NCBI RefSeq assembly: GCF_947488185.1
Contig: NZ_CANKYM010000007.1
Coordinates: forward strand, 1 to 64,000
Source: an uncultured Roseobacter sp.
GTDB lineage: Bacteria; Pseudomonadota; Alphaproteobacteria; Rhodobacterales; Rhodobacteraceae
Length of the DNA stretch: 64,000 nucleotides
Direction of reading: 5' to 3'
Part shown: piece by piece, positions 24,698-33,565 of the stretch
Position numbering within the stretch: the first letter of the stretch is position 1
Layout: each line of letters begins with the position of its first letter
Made by a program: the position numbers and the translations under genes
Notes under the pieces: model-generated
Told to the model about the DNA's origin: nothing
The model's database searches: none
The model's input: the letters and a program-made list of their open reading frames with translations, nothing else

Positions 24698-27127
24698 ATG
24701 TTTATGCGTGGAAGATACGCGGCACTTTCATTTCTTGCCTTGGCAGCTGGCCTTGGCGGCGGGGTTTACGTTGAGCGGTTGTACCTGAATCCAGCGGTGC
24801 AAGGCGGATCTGATGGCCCCGAAATTCTCTATTGGGTTGCGCCCATGGACCCTAATTTCCGTCAACCAGGACCGGGCAAGTCGCCCATGGGGATGGATCT
24901 TATTCCCGTCTATGACGGACAGGAGCCATCTGGTGATCCCGCCGAGGTCACACTGAACGCGGCCGAAATCAACGCAATCGGCGTGCGCACGGCGGTCGCC
25001 CGCATGACCGAGGTGCGACCTCGGATCGAGACTGTGGGTTTCGTGGGCTATGACGAGCATCTGACCAGTCACGTGCATACGCGGGTAGAAGGTTGGGTCG
25101 AACGGCTTGAGGTCCGGGCGGTCGGAGACCGCGTTTCTGGGGAGCAGGTTCTTTTCGAGCTCTTTTCTCCACTCATCGCAGCCGCGACGGGTGATCTTGT
25201 GCGCGCAGTCGAGGCCGGTGACCCCCGCATTCTGGAAGCGGCGCGCAACAAGCTGATGAGCCACGGTATGTCCGCCCGCCAGGTTGCGGAGATCGAGGCG
25301 GGCGGCGAATTGGTTCGCAACATCGAGATCGAAGCACCACAGAACGGCGTGGTCATCGCCCTGAATGCGGCCGATGGCATGTATTTGCAACCTGGAACGC
25401 TTGCCTTCTCCGTCGCTGACTTGTCGAAGGTCTGGCTCATTGTAGATGTCTTTGAACGTGATATTGCCCGGCTGTCTGAGGATATGCGGGCCATCGCTCG
25501 GTTCGAACACTTGCCAGGGCGCGTGTTTGAAGGCGACATCGACTACATCTATCCTGAACTCGATCCCCAAACACGAACGCTTCCTGTTCGACTGAGGTTT
25601 GACAATTCCGATGGCGTGCTCCGCCCCGGAATGTTCGGAAGTGTCAGTCTCACGCCCAACGAAAGCCGGACGGTCCTGACAGTGCCATCTGAGGCCGTAA
25701 TACGGACAGGGTCGGCTGAGCGCGTCATCCTGAAAACAGGGGAGGGGACCTTCCGACCGAGATTGGTGACTGCCGGTCTCCGGGACAGTTTCGGAGAAGG
25801 AGGGCGGACAGAAATTCTTCAGGGCCTGGGTCCGGGTGAAGAGGTCGTTGCCTCCGCACAGTTCCTGATCGACAGCGAAAGCGCTTTGAGCGCAGGCTTC
25901 ACGCGCATGGCGCCAACGGATGCCGACCCGGCGCGGGGCAGCGGTGTTCTCGTTGCTCTCGATCCTGAGAGTCGGGTGGCAACCGTGCAGCATGACGCCC
26001 TGGAAAGCCTGGACTGGCCGGCGATGACATCCGACTTCCCGGTGAGAGCCGATGTTCCCCTGGATCGGCTAAAGGAGGGGGAGGCAGTCGCGTTTCTCGT
26101 GGCCCGTGGCGCCGATGGACTCCTGAGCCTCACCGAACTTGCGCCAGATGATGGAATTGCCGGTACCGGCACTGGGATTGCACGCGCGGTGACGTCGGAT
26201 GGCAAGCTAACGCTGGAGCATGGCCCGATCCCAGAGCTTGGCTGGCCCGCAATGACGATGGACCTGCCGGTGTTGGGGGTTGATCTTGAGACCGTGCCCC
26301 TCGATGCGCCGATCGAATTCGATCTCACGGCAGGTGATGGCGGCCTTTTCTCCGTAGTCGCGGTCCGCGCCGAGGGCGCCGATCCCGAAGAGGTGGAAGC
26401 GGCTGAAACAAATGCCGCGGCGCCGATCATGGTGTCCGGCACCATCGACGACCTCGATCTGCATTCCGGAACCGCAACGATCACCCACGGGCCCATGGCT
26501 GAGATCGGAATGCCAGGCATGACCATGGATTTCCCCATCGATCCGGGCTTGGACATGGCATCGCTGAAAACCGGCGTCCAAATGACCCTCACATTTGCAC
26601 GGCCGGATGGCTTGAACATGATCTTGTCTGATGTCGAGCTTGAGGCAGCTGCGGCACCGCCCATCGTGGTCTCAGGCACGATCGATAGTGTCGATACAAA
26701 CGCCTCAAAGGCCACGATCACCCATGGACCGATGACCGATATCGGCATGCCTGGCATGACCATGGCCTTTGATATTGATCCGTCACTCGACGCTGCCGCT
26801 TTGATGACAGATGTGGAGATGGTGCTCACTTTCGCGCGCCCGGACGGCATGAATATGGTGCTGGCGGCGGCCGAACCTGTGGCACCGCCCATGCAGGTTT
26901 CAGGCCAAATCAACTCCATCGATGCTCAATCACGGACGGCGAACATCACCCATGGGCCGATGACCGATATCGGCATGCCCGGAATGACGATGGATTTTCC
27001 CTTGGCTGAGGAGCTCGAGATTTCCCAACTCACAGTGGGAACGGACGTCACGCTCATCCTGCGGCGCAACCCGGATTTCTCGATGACATTGATCGATGTT
27101 GTCCGTGACGGGAGGGTTACCCAGTGA
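24698..27127 (+). CDS. cusB: CusB-type RND periplasmic adaptor with five CusF-like repeats
   Basis: This 809-residue protein is roughly twice the usual length. It has an N-terminal signal or anchor, a heavy-metal module (VAPMDPNFRQPGPGKSPMGM near residue 48), and barrel-sandwich and beta-barrel adaptor domains to about 400. Five CusF-like domains follow, starting near 410, 488, 577, 655 and 732. Each has the form (T/S)HGPM..IG(W/M)P(A/G)MTM. Repeats 1 and 2 keep the Trp of CusF (WPAMT); repeats 3-5 have Met instead (MPGMTM). CusF passes Cu(I) or Ag(I) to CusB, so the chaperone appears to be built in and multiplied. AGGAG precedes ATG 24698; the end overlaps cusA. Confidence 0.88.
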   Translation: MFMRGRYAALSFLALAAGLGGGVYVERLYLNPAVQGGSDGPEILYWVAPMDPNFRQPGPGKSPMGMDLIPVYDGQEPSGDPAEVTLNAAEINAIGVRTAVARMTEVRPRIETVGFVGYDEHLTSHVHTRVEGWVERLEVRAVGDRVSGEQVLFELFSPLIAAATGDLVRAVEAGDPRILEAARNKLMSHGMSARQVAEIEAGGELVRNIEIEAPQNGVVIALNAADGMYLQPGTLAFSVADLSKVWLIVDVFERDIARLSEDMRAIARFEHLPGRVFEGDIDYIYPELDPQTRTLPVRLRFDNSDGVLRPGMFGSVSLTPNESRTVLTVPSEAVIRTGSAERVILKTGEGTFRPRLVTAGLRDSFGEGGRTEILQGLGPGEEVVASAQFLIDSESALSAGFTRMAPTDADPARGSGVLVALDPESRVATVQHDALESLDWPAMTSDFPVRADVPLDRLKEGEAVAFLVARGADGLLSLTELAPDDGIAGTGTGIARAVTSDGKLTLEHGPIPELGWPAMTMDLPVLGVDLETVPLDAPIEFDLTAGDGGLFSVVAVRAEGADPEEVEAAETNAAAPIMVSGTIDDLDLHSGTATITHGPMAEIGMPGMTMDFPIDPGLDMASLKTGVQMTLTFARPDGLNMILSDVELEAAAAPPIVVSGTIDSVDTNASKATITHGPMTDIGMPGMTMAFDIDPSLDAAALMTDVEMVLTFARPDGMNMVLAAAEPVAPPMQVSGQINSIDAQSRTANITHGPMTDIGMPGMTMDFPLAEELEISQLTVGTDVTLILRRNPDFSMTLIDVVRDGRVTQ

Positions 27128-30100
27128 TCCCGGCGATCATCCGCGCCTCGTTGGCCAATAGGTTTGTTATTCTGGTCCTTGCCGTCATGATGGGTGTCGC
27201 AGGCATCTGGGCCATCCGCGAGACACCGGTCGATGCGATACCGGACCTGTCCGATGTGCAGGTGATCGTCCGCACCCCTTATCCGGGGCAGGCGCCGCAA
27301 GTGGTCGAAAACCAGATCACCTATCCACTCGCCACATCGTTGCTGGCGGTACCTGGCGCACAGGATGTACGCGGCTTTTCCTTCTTTGGTGACAGTTTTG
27401 TCTATGTCGTTTTCGAAGATGGCACGGACCTGTATTGGGCAAGATCCCGCGTCCTCGAATATCTTGGGCAGATCACCGGGAGCCTGCCGGACGGAGTGTC
27501 CCCTCAGCTTGGCCCGGATGCCACCGGGGTCGGATGGATCTACCAATATGCGTTGATCGACAGAACCGGCACACACGATCTCGCGCAACTGAGAACGCTG
27601 CAGGACTGGTTTCTGAAATACGAACTGCAGGCTGTCGACGGTGTGTCTGAAGTCGCAACGATTGGCGGCATGGTCAAACAGTATCAGGTCGTCGTCGATC
27701 CGAACAAATTGCGGGCCTACGATATCACGCTGACACAACTCAGGAACGCGATTCAGGCGGCCAATCGAGAGACCGGCGGAAGCGTGATCGAGATGGGCGA
27801 AGCAGAATTCATGATCCGCTCGTCCGGATACATCGATGAGCTTTCTGATCTTTCCAGCGCCCCCCTAATGATCAACGAGCGTGGAGCTGCTCTGACCCTC
27901 GGCGACGTTGCTGACATTCGCCTAGGACCGGAATTGCGCCGCGGCGTCGGAGAGTTTGACGGGCAGGGCGATGCCGTTGGCGGCGTGGTCATCATGCGAT
28001 GGGGTGGCAATGCCCTTGCGACCATCAAAGCGGTGGAGGCCCGCATCGAAGAGTTGCGGCCGAACCTGCCGGAAGGTGTCGAGATTATCACGACCTATGA
28101 CCGTTCCGGCGTGATCGAACGCGCAATCGACAATCTCAAGAAGAAGCTGACGCAGGAATTCATTGTCGTCGTTCTCGTCTGTGCCGCCTTTCTGCTGCAT
28201 CTGCGCTCATCACTGGTGATCCTGCTGTCGTTGCCCCTCGGCATCTTCGCTGCATTCATTCTGATGAAAGCGCAGGGCGTGAATGCGAACATCATGTCGC
28301 TTGGTGGCATCGCCATTGCCATTGGAGCCATGGTCGATGCGTCGATCGTGATGATCGAGGCGATGCACAGGCGGCTGGAGAAGGAAAAGCTGACCGCAGA
28401 AAACAGGTGGAGGATCGTGCAGGAATGCGCCTCTGAGGTCGGTCCGGCCCTCTTTTACTCCTTGGCAATCATCACGGTCAGCTTTCTGCCTGTCTTTGTG
28501 CTGGAAAATCAGGAGGGCAGGCTTTTTGCCCCGCTGGCCTATACAAAGACCTACGCGATGGCCGCCGCCGCGATCCTATCGATCACACTGGTTCCGGTCT
28601 TGATGGGATACTTTGTCCGGGGCCGGATTTTGCCCGAGCGCAAAAACCCACTGAACCGATTAGTGGTCTTCCTGTATCGTCCCTTTCTGGATGCAGCCAT
28701 CGCTTGGCCGTGGGCGACAACCTTGCTTGCCGGCGCCCTCGTGGCTTCAATGTGGTATCCGTACCAACGGCTCGGGTCCGAGTTCATGCCCGAGCTGAAT
28801 GAGGGCGACTTCCTCTATATGCCAAGCTTCTACCCGGGCGTGTCGATCGGTAAGGCGCGCGAGGTCCTGCAGCAGACCAATCGCCTGATCGCTACAATCC
28901 CAGAGGTTGAAACTGTGCACGGCAAAGTGGGGCGCGCAGAGACAGCGACCGATCCTGCACCACTCACGATGGTGGAAACCACGATCCAACTCAAACCAGA
29001 AGCTGAGTGGCGCCCTGGCATGACCATGGAAAACATTCGCGATGAGCTTGATCGGACTGTGCAGATCCCTGGCGTGACCAATGTCTGGATCCAGCCGATC
29101 AAGAACCGGATCGACATGCTTGCCACCGGGATACGAACGCCGGTTGGTGTCAAGATCTCGGGTGCTGATCTGAACGTCATCACAGACATCGGGATCGAAG
29201 TGGAACGGGCCGTGTCGGATATCGAGGGCACTGCCTCCGCCTATGCGGAGCGCCCGGTAGGCGGGCGTTTTATCGAAATCGACGTCAAACGCGACGCCGC
29301 AGCGCGATACATGATGAGCGTGCGGGATGTTCAGGATGTGGTCCAAACCGCCATCGGTGGGATGCAGGTATCGGAATCCGTTGAAGGGCTGGAGCGCTTT
29401 CCGATTAACCTGCGCTATCCGCAGGCGTGGCGCGATAGCCCCGAACGCCTCGAAAACTTGCCCGTTGTCACCCCATCAGGGGCTCATGTGCCGTTGACCG
29501 CCTTGGCCGATGTCCGAATTGTCGATGGTCCGGGCATGATCCGATCAGAGAACGCGCGGCGCACGGGGTTCGTGTTTATCGATATCGCAGGACGAGACCT
29601 CGGCGGATATGTCGCCGAGGCGCAGAGGGTCGTGGCCGATCAGGTGCGCCTGCCGCCCGGATTTTCTCTGACATGGTCCGGGCAGTATGAGTACATCGAG
29701 CGGATGCAGGACCGGCTGGCGATCGTCGCCCCCGCCACGCTTATGATCATCACGCTGATGTTGTTCATGGCGTTCAATAGGGTGATCGAAGTTGGCATCA
29801 TTCTCGCCGCGCTTCCTGTCGCATTGGCAGGCGGTGTCTGGTTTCTGTGGTATCTCAGCTTCGACATTTCGATCGCCGTCCTTGTCGGCTTCATTGCCCT
29901 GGCCGGCGTGGCCGTCGAGACGGCCATCGTCATGCTGCTTTATCTCAATCTCGCTTGGGAAAAGCGACGCAAACTCGGTCAATCCGAAGGCCGCAAGCTG
30001 ACACAAGACGATATCGAGGAGGCCGTCTTTGAGGGAGCTGTTCTTCGGGTGAGACCCAAAGTCATGACCGTGGCCACCATCTTCGCGGCGCTGATACCGA

Positions 30101-30306
30101 TCATGTATGGCACCGGCACCGGCTCGGAGATCATGCAACGCATCGCTGCACCGATGATCGGCGGTATGGTGTCAGCGACCCTGCTGACGCTTTTTGTCAT
30201 TCCTTCCATATTCGTGATTTGGAAACGGCTCGCGCTGAAACGCGTAAACCGCGAAATCACGTCCCCAATTCAGCAGCCCGTCGATGCAGCACTGCCTGCC
30301 GAATAA
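27124..30306 (+). CDS. cusA: CusA-type heavy-metal RND efflux pump
   Basis: This 1060-residue inner-membrane proton-driven pump belongs to the heavy-metal (HME) branch of RND proteins. The N-terminal segment PVDAIPDLSDVQV and helix 4 with IGAMVDASIVMIEAMHR are diagnostic of that branch. Two periplasmic blocks and twelve helices in two halves are evident. With CusB and an outer-membrane factor it exports Cu(I) or Ag(I) from the periplasm. The GTG start (27124) overlaps the last codons of cusB, showing coupled translation. Metal choice is by family and context only. Confidence 0.92.
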   Translation: MIPAIIRASLANRFVILVLAVMMGVAGIWAIRETPVDAIPDLSDVQVIVRTPYPGQAPQVVENQITYPLATSLLAVPGAQDVRGFSFFGDSFVYVVFEDGTDLYWARSRVLEYLGQITGSLPDGVSPQLGPDATGVGWIYQYALIDRTGTHDLAQLRTLQDWFLKYELQAVDGVSEVATIGGMVKQYQVVVDPNKLRAYDITLTQLRNAIQAANRETGGSVIEMGEAEFMIRSSGYIDELSDLSSAPLMINERGAALTLGDVADIRLGPELRRGVGEFDGQGDAVGGVVIMRWGGNALATIKAVEARIEELRPNLPEGVEIITTYDRSGVIERAIDNLKKKLTQEFIVVVLVCAAFLLHLRSSLVILLSLPLGIFAAFILMKAQGVNANIMSLGGIAIAIGAMVDASIVMIEAMHRRLEKEKLTAENRWRIVQECASEVGPALFYSLAIITVSFLPVFVLENQEGRLFAPLAYTKTYAMAAAAILSITLVPVLMGYFVRGRILPERKNPLNRLVVFLYRPFLDAAIAWPWATTLLAGALVASMWYPYQRLGSEFMPELNEGDFLYMPSFYPGVSIGKAREVLQQTNRLIATIPEVETVHGKVGRAETATDPAPLTMVETTIQLKPEAEWRPGMTMENIRDELDRTVQIPGVTNVWIQPIKNRIDMLATGIRTPVGVKISGADLNVITDIGIEVERAVSDIEGTASAYAERPVGGRFIEIDVKRDAAARYMMSVRDVQDVVQTAIGGMQVSESVEGLERFPINLRYPQAWRDSPERLENLPVVTPSGAHVPLTALADVRIVDGPGMIRSENARRTGFVFIDIAGRDLGGYVAEAQRVVADQVRLPPGFSLTWSGQYEYIERMQDRLAIVAPATLMIITLMLFMAFNRVIEVGIILAALPVALAGGVWFLWYLSFDISIAVLVGFIALAGVAVETAIVMLLYLNLAWEKRRKLGQSEGRKLTQDDIEEAVFEGAVLRVRPKVMTVATIFAALIPIMYGTGTGSEIMQRIAAPMIGGMVSATLLTLFVIPSIFVIWKRLALKRVNREITSPIQQPVDAALPAE

Positions 30307-30339
30307 TCGAACGCACAAACCTCAAGAATGGAGCTTCTC

Positions 30340-30681
30340 ATGAAGATACTGACTGCAAGTCTCGCACTTCTGACCCTGTCTGCGACAGGGGCTATCGCGC
30401 AAATGAACCACAATATGGATCATTCGAACATGCCGATGTCCGCTGAACAAATGGAGGGCGCAGTTCACGCGAAGGCCGTGATCAATTCCATCGGCGACGG
30501 CACTGCAAATGTGAGCCATGACCCGATTCCCGAGATCGGCTGGCCTGCAATGACGATGGATATGACGGTTCTGGAAAACGCGCAGATGATGGGAGAGGTG
30601 ACCGATGGTGACGAGGTGACCCTGATGCTCGTCAAGGGCGAGGATGGCATGTACGCAATCGGGGCCATAATGCCGAACTGA
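30340..30681 (+). CDS. CusF-like periplasmic copper-binding protein
   Basis: This 113-residue protein has a signal peptide (to about residue 20), a short Met/His segment (MNHNMDHSNMPMS), and one CusF domain with SHDPIPEIGWPAMTMDM. The Trp, both Met and the upstream His correspond to the Cu(I) site of CusF. It is the free chaperone of the cusBA system, in addition to the five repeats in CusB. The start at 30340 is supported by GGAG at 30330; the ATG at 30328 lies too near the same site. Confidence 0.85.
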   Translation: MKILTASLALLTLSATGAIAQMNHNMDHSNMPMSAEQMEGAVHAKAVINSIGDGTANVSHDPIPEIGWPAMTMDMTVLENAQMMGEVTDGDEVTLMLVKGEDGMYAIGAIMPN

Positions 30682-30690
30682 TCACGAATG

Positions 30691-30718
30691 CGCAGTTGCC
30701 GAGAAATCGGCAACTGCG
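30691..30718 (+). terminator. Perfect 12-bp hairpin with GAAA loop
   Basis: CGCAGTTGCCGA (30691-30702), loop GAAA, TCGGCAACTGCG (30707-30718). The stem is perfect and the loop is a stable GNRA tetraloop, but no T-run follows. It lies 10 bases after cusF and 65 before the DsbB gene. It could end the transcript or protect its 3-prime end. Confidence 0.55.
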
Positions 30719-30782
30719 GCGCGTACTTGGAGAGTTACACCGAGTTCGACCGCCGAGCTGCGTGTAGGCGAAAGGAAAGTGA

Positions 30783-31298
30783 ATGCCGCTGTCTTCGAAA
30801 CAACTTGGTTTGATCGCTGCCGGCGGATCGGCCGTTCTTTTGCTGGCTGCCTTCTTGTTTCAGGCAGCGGGCTACGCACCATGCGCGATGTGCATTTGGC
30901 AGCGATACCCTCACGCGATCGCCATCGCAATTGGCGCGCTCCTCATGGTTGGTTTGCCCATCTTACTACTACTGATGGCAGGCGCTGCCGCAGCGTTCAC
31001 GACAGCAGGCATCGGGATGTTCCACACCGGCGTCGAACGGGGTTGGTGGGAAGGTCCGACGGCGTGCACCGGCTCTGGTCTTGATATGTCGAACTTGTCC
31101 GGTGCGGACCTTCTGCCCTCTGCATCATCCGCGCCGTCAGCCTTGGTCATGTGCGACCAAGTCGCCTGGGAGTTCCTCAGCCTGTCTATGGCGAGTTGGA
31201 ACGCGCTTTGGAGTTTCCTTCTTGCAGGGCTCTGGGTTCTGGCCTTTGCCAAAGCATGGCGCGCGTCGCGCTCACGTGAGAGCGCGACGGCAATCTAG
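30783..31298 (+). CDS. dsbB: Disulfide bond formation protein B family
   Basis: This 171-residue inner-membrane protein has four helices. The quinone-side pair CAMC is at 34-37, followed by Trp39-Gln-Arg. The second periplasmic pair is probably Cys95 and Cys124. That is the standard DsbB pattern: it re-oxidises DsbA with quinone. The DsbA-like protein at 23316 is its likely partner, so the island carries a full oxidative relay plus a reductive DsbD. Its last 4 bases overlap the end of the convergent gene at 31295. Confidence 0.88.
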   Translation: MPLSSKQLGLIAAGGSAVLLLAAFLFQAAGYAPCAMCIWQRYPHAIAIAIGALLMVGLPILLLLMAGAAAAFTTAGIGMFHTGVERGWWEGPTACTGSGLDMSNLSGADLLPSASSAPSALVMCDQVAWEFLSLSMASWNALWSFLLAGLWVLAFAKAWRASRSRESATAI

Positions 31299-31936
31299 CT
31301 CTGAAGACGCAGGATGACGGCGGCAATAGCCGTCAGACACACAGCGGCCGACAAAAAAGCGAGGAGAGCAACCGAAACCGCGCCCATGTTTCTTGGGAAG
31401 AGATCAACGAATGGTCTCAGGATTGCCGACTTTCCGGCTGCCGTAACATAGAGCGGCAGTGCACTTACCAAAGTGGCGTACAGGTAGACTCCGGATATGT
31501 TTTCAAAGAGTGCTGACCGCGCCAGTGTGGGCGCAACCACTGAAAGAGCCGTCGCCCGACTGCCTCCAAAAGAGCCGAACCAACTGGCGGAAAGCACGTA
31601 AATGAAGGCGTGGAGAACGAGAAAAAGAGCGACGCGAGTTATCACATCGAAGAGAATGAATACCGCCGGATCACGGCTATTGGTGTCTTTCGCATTCAAC
31701 ACCGCAAACAGGAAGAAGCCGACGTAGTTGACGATAAAGATGACCGGTAGCCCATTCGTCAGAACCTGTCTGAGAAATCGTGATAACGCCGGTCCACTGT
31801 CCATCAACGCAGAAGCAAATCCAGGCGCACGCATGACATAAACGAGCAAGACCGGTAGGAGCCCGATCAGACTGAAGACCAAGACGTTCATTACAAATGT
31901 CACGCCCGGCATCTTGGTTGAGAAGAACCGTTGCAT
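31295..31936 (-). CDS. Unrecognised multi-helix membrane protein
   Basis: The protein has about 213 residues from the ATG at 31936. About five hydrophobic helices are visible (VFSLIGLLPVLLVYVM, VIFIVNYVGFFLFAVL, ALFLVLHAFIYVLSA and others). There are no charged catalytic motifs and no recognised family; the pattern is loosely like YIP1-type proteins. It converges on the dsbB gene and marks the border between the metal island and the conjugative element. In-frame starts exist up to 31990. Confidence 0.6.
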   Translation of the reverse strand: MQRFFSTKMPGVTFVMNVLVFSLIGLLPVLLVYVMRAPGFASALMDSGPALSRFLRQVLTNGLPVIFIVNYVGFFLFAVLNAKDTNSRDPAVFILFDVITRVALFLVLHAFIYVLSASWFGSFGGSRATALSVVAPTLARSALFENISGVYLYATLVSALPLYVTAAGKSAILRPFVDLFPRNMGAVSVALLAFLSAAVCLTAIAAVILRLQS

Positions 31937-32248
31937 GTGAGCAGGTTGGCATATGGAGAGACAGCAGTCGACTTTCCCTGCAACCCTCATTTATTTACAT
32001 AATAAACCTTATCAGACTCAAATACCCGCTAGGCGCACCCCTGCCTCAGCCGCGACGATGGGCAAAACTTTGCCCAATAGGACCACTCCGCCTCGCTGCA
32101 TGAAGTCACCATGCTATCTTATTCAACCAAATGGCGAGCTTGATCGACACCTTTAGAAACCGAAAATCACACAGTATCAGCCGCTTCATCGTCGAATGTA
32201 TAGTATATTGCGTGGTTAAATACACCACATCATGGCCGAGCTTCGGTC
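31937..32248. other. AT-rich divergent region at the element border
   Basis: These 312 bases separate a minus-strand membrane gene and a plus-strand XRE gene. They include AT-rich runs (TTTATTTACATAATAAA near 31990, TATAGTATAT near 32199) that could serve as promoters, and the dyad at 32212. No coding frame is convincing and no att-like direct repeat could be confirmed. Confidence 0.45.
32212..32228. promoter_or_regulatory. Dyad in front of the XRE regulator
   Basis: GTGGT-TAAATAC-ACCAC has perfect 5-bp arms and lies 20 bases before the XRE start, just after an AT-rich -10-like TATAGTATAT. It is placed where an autoregulatory operator would be expected. Confidence 0.4.
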
Positions 32249-32461
32249 ATGAATCTGAAGGAACGAGTAGGTCTGAATCTTCAAGATGCCCGGCGCGCCA
32301 AGGGCATCAGCCAGGAGGAATTGGCGCATCGTGCAAGTGTGAATCGCGGCTATGTCGGCAAGATCGAAAACGCCAAGTATTCCGCTTCGCTGACAACGCT
32401 CGAAAAGATCGCCCAAGCTCTGAACATAGATCCTTCGGAACTTCTCAAACCCCGCAGCTAG
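32249..32461 (+). CDS. XRE-family HTH regulator
   Basis: The 70-residue protein is almost entirely a Cro/CI-type helix-turn-helix domain. It has LNLQDARRAKGISQEELAH (helices 1 and 2), VNRGYVGKIENAKY (recognition helix) and a C-terminal SLTTLEKIAQALNIDPSEL. It is a transcription regulator that probably controls this conjugative element or its neighbours. The frame continues open past the TAG stop for another 77 codons; see the next entry. Confidence 0.85.
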   Translation: MNLKERVGLNLQDARRAKGISQEELAHRASVNRGYVGKIENAKYSASLTTLEKIAQALNIDPSELLKPRS

Positions 32462-32494
32462 GAGGCCGGACGACACCCTGCTCCGGGATGGCGG

Positions 32495-32692
32495 GTGGAT
32501 GATCGTCCGCTCAAAGGCGTGCCCGTGCGCGAAGGCGTGGCAATCGTGAACGGGTCAGAACTTGTCGTCTGGCAAGAGCATCTCTGGAACACCGGCGACC
32601 GCACGCGGGTCTGGCTCGTAAGGCCCGAGGAGATTTGCGTAGTCAATATCATCGAACGAGATATCGATCTCGATAGATCCGGACCCGCCTAG
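32495..32692 (+). CDS. Small protein in frame with the XRE gene
   Basis: This open frame of 65 codons starts at GTG 32495, after GGGATGG. It has believable protein composition (GVAIVNGSELVVWQEHLW, RVWLVRPEEICVVNIIERD) suggesting a small beta-rich fold. It shares its frame with the XRE gene, and the only stop between them is the TAG at 32459-32461. It could be a separate small gene or the second half of a longer protein interrupted by one stop. No family was recognised. Confidence 0.4.
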   Translation: MDDRPLKGVPVREGVAIVNGSELVVWQEHLWNTGDRTRVWLVRPEEICVVNIIERDIDLDRSGPA

Positions 32693-32693
32693 T

Positions 32694-32942
32694 CTAGCGC
32701 GCCTTGTTCGATTGCGACAGAACCGTTCCTGCCAACGATTTCGTGTCACTGCTGTACTTGTCGCTTTGCAGCACCTTGGAGGCTTTGTCCTCCATCGCCG
32801 CGCCCGTCTGTTTACCAGTCCCGGACTGCGCCAGCGCCGATGCCGCCAGGCTCTTGGCGGTTGCGGAGGCGTTCGGGTCGCTTAGCGTGGCCGCTGCCTG
32901 CGATGCGACTTTGCGCGAGGTGCGTTTCGTGTTCTTGCCCAT
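32694..32942 (-). CDS. Small Lys/Ser/Ala-rich protein
   Basis: The 82-residue protein is basic at its N-terminus (MGKNTKRTSRKVASQ) and then built of Ala/Ser/Lys helices with two similar halves: SDPNASATAKSLAASALAQS and SDKYSSDTKSLAGTVLSQS. The internal repeat suggests a small two-unit helical protein, perhaps DNA-associated. No known function. It is divergent from the antitoxin gene, sharing the intergenic region with the 9-bp repeats. Confidence 0.65.
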   Translation of the reverse strand: MGKNTKRTSRKVASQAAATLSDPNASATAKSLAASALAQSGTGKQTGAAMEDKASKVLQSDKYSSDTKSLAGTVLSQSNKAR

Positions 32943-33018
32943 GATACTGCTCCGTAAGGCGATTCTGTTCCTGTTTTGTTTACACGCGATGGCGCGACCC
33001 GTCTATCAGAATCGTTAC

Positions 33019-33045
33019 ACTTATTTCACTTATTCCGTTTATTTC
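33019..33045. repeat. Three phased 9-bp repeats upstream of the toxin-antitoxin pair
   Basis: ACTTATTTC, ACTTATTCC and GTTTATTTC follow each other without gaps from 33019. They lie in the divergent promoter region between 32942 and 33101 and could be regulator-binding sites for the HTH antitoxin or XRE protein. Confidence 0.4.
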
Positions 33046-33100
33046 TCTTGCATGCGTGACTCCCTGGGTACATCTAAGGGGTGAACCGAGGAGAAAAACC

Positions 33101-33565
33101 ATGGCCGATACCGCGGAAAGACCAGCCCAGAGCGGGCTCATGGAGCGCCCGCCGACCCCGGAAGAAATCGATAGTGCCGCGCATGCCGCAACGGCCATCG
33201 CCGTGGCTATGGAGCTGGACGGAGGCTTGAAAGTCTCGGGAGAAAACGGTGATCCGGTCTCCATCGCGCCAGAGGTTGGAAAACTGATTATCGAACTGCT
33301 CGGCCACGTGAGCAACGGGAATATGGTCACGCTGGTTCCGGTCGGCACCATGCTCACAACCCAACAAGCCGCCGACATGCTGAACGTGTCCCGCCCTCAT
33401 CTCACGAAGTTGCTCAAGGAGGGGAAGATCCGATTTGAAGAGGTGGGCAAGCACCGGCGCGTGCCTCTGACGGCGCTCATGCAATACCGGGACGAGAAAG
33501 AGCGGCGCCAGGAGCAAGCGATGCGCGACCTTGCGCGATTGGGTCAGGAGTTCGACAACGCATGA
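33101..33565 (+). CDS. HTH antitoxin of a PIN toxin-antitoxin pair
   Basis: The 154-residue protein has an acidic, Ala-rich N-terminal half and an excisionase-type helix-turn-helix near residues 87-135 (TMLTTQQAADMLNVSRPHLTK then VGKHRRVPLTAL). Such proteins pair with PIN toxins, neutralising them and repressing the operon. Its stop codon overlaps the ATG of the PIN gene. The ATG at 33101 follows GAGGAG at 33088-33093; the ORF start at 33056 is not supported. Confidence 0.8.
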   Translation: MADTAERPAQSGLMERPPTPEEIDSAAHAATAIAVAMELDGGLKVSGENGDPVSIAPEVGKLIIELLGHVSNGNMVTLVPVGTMLTTQQAADMLNVSRPHLTKLLKEGKIRFEEVGKHRRVPLTALMQYRDEKERRQEQAMRDLARLGQEFDNA

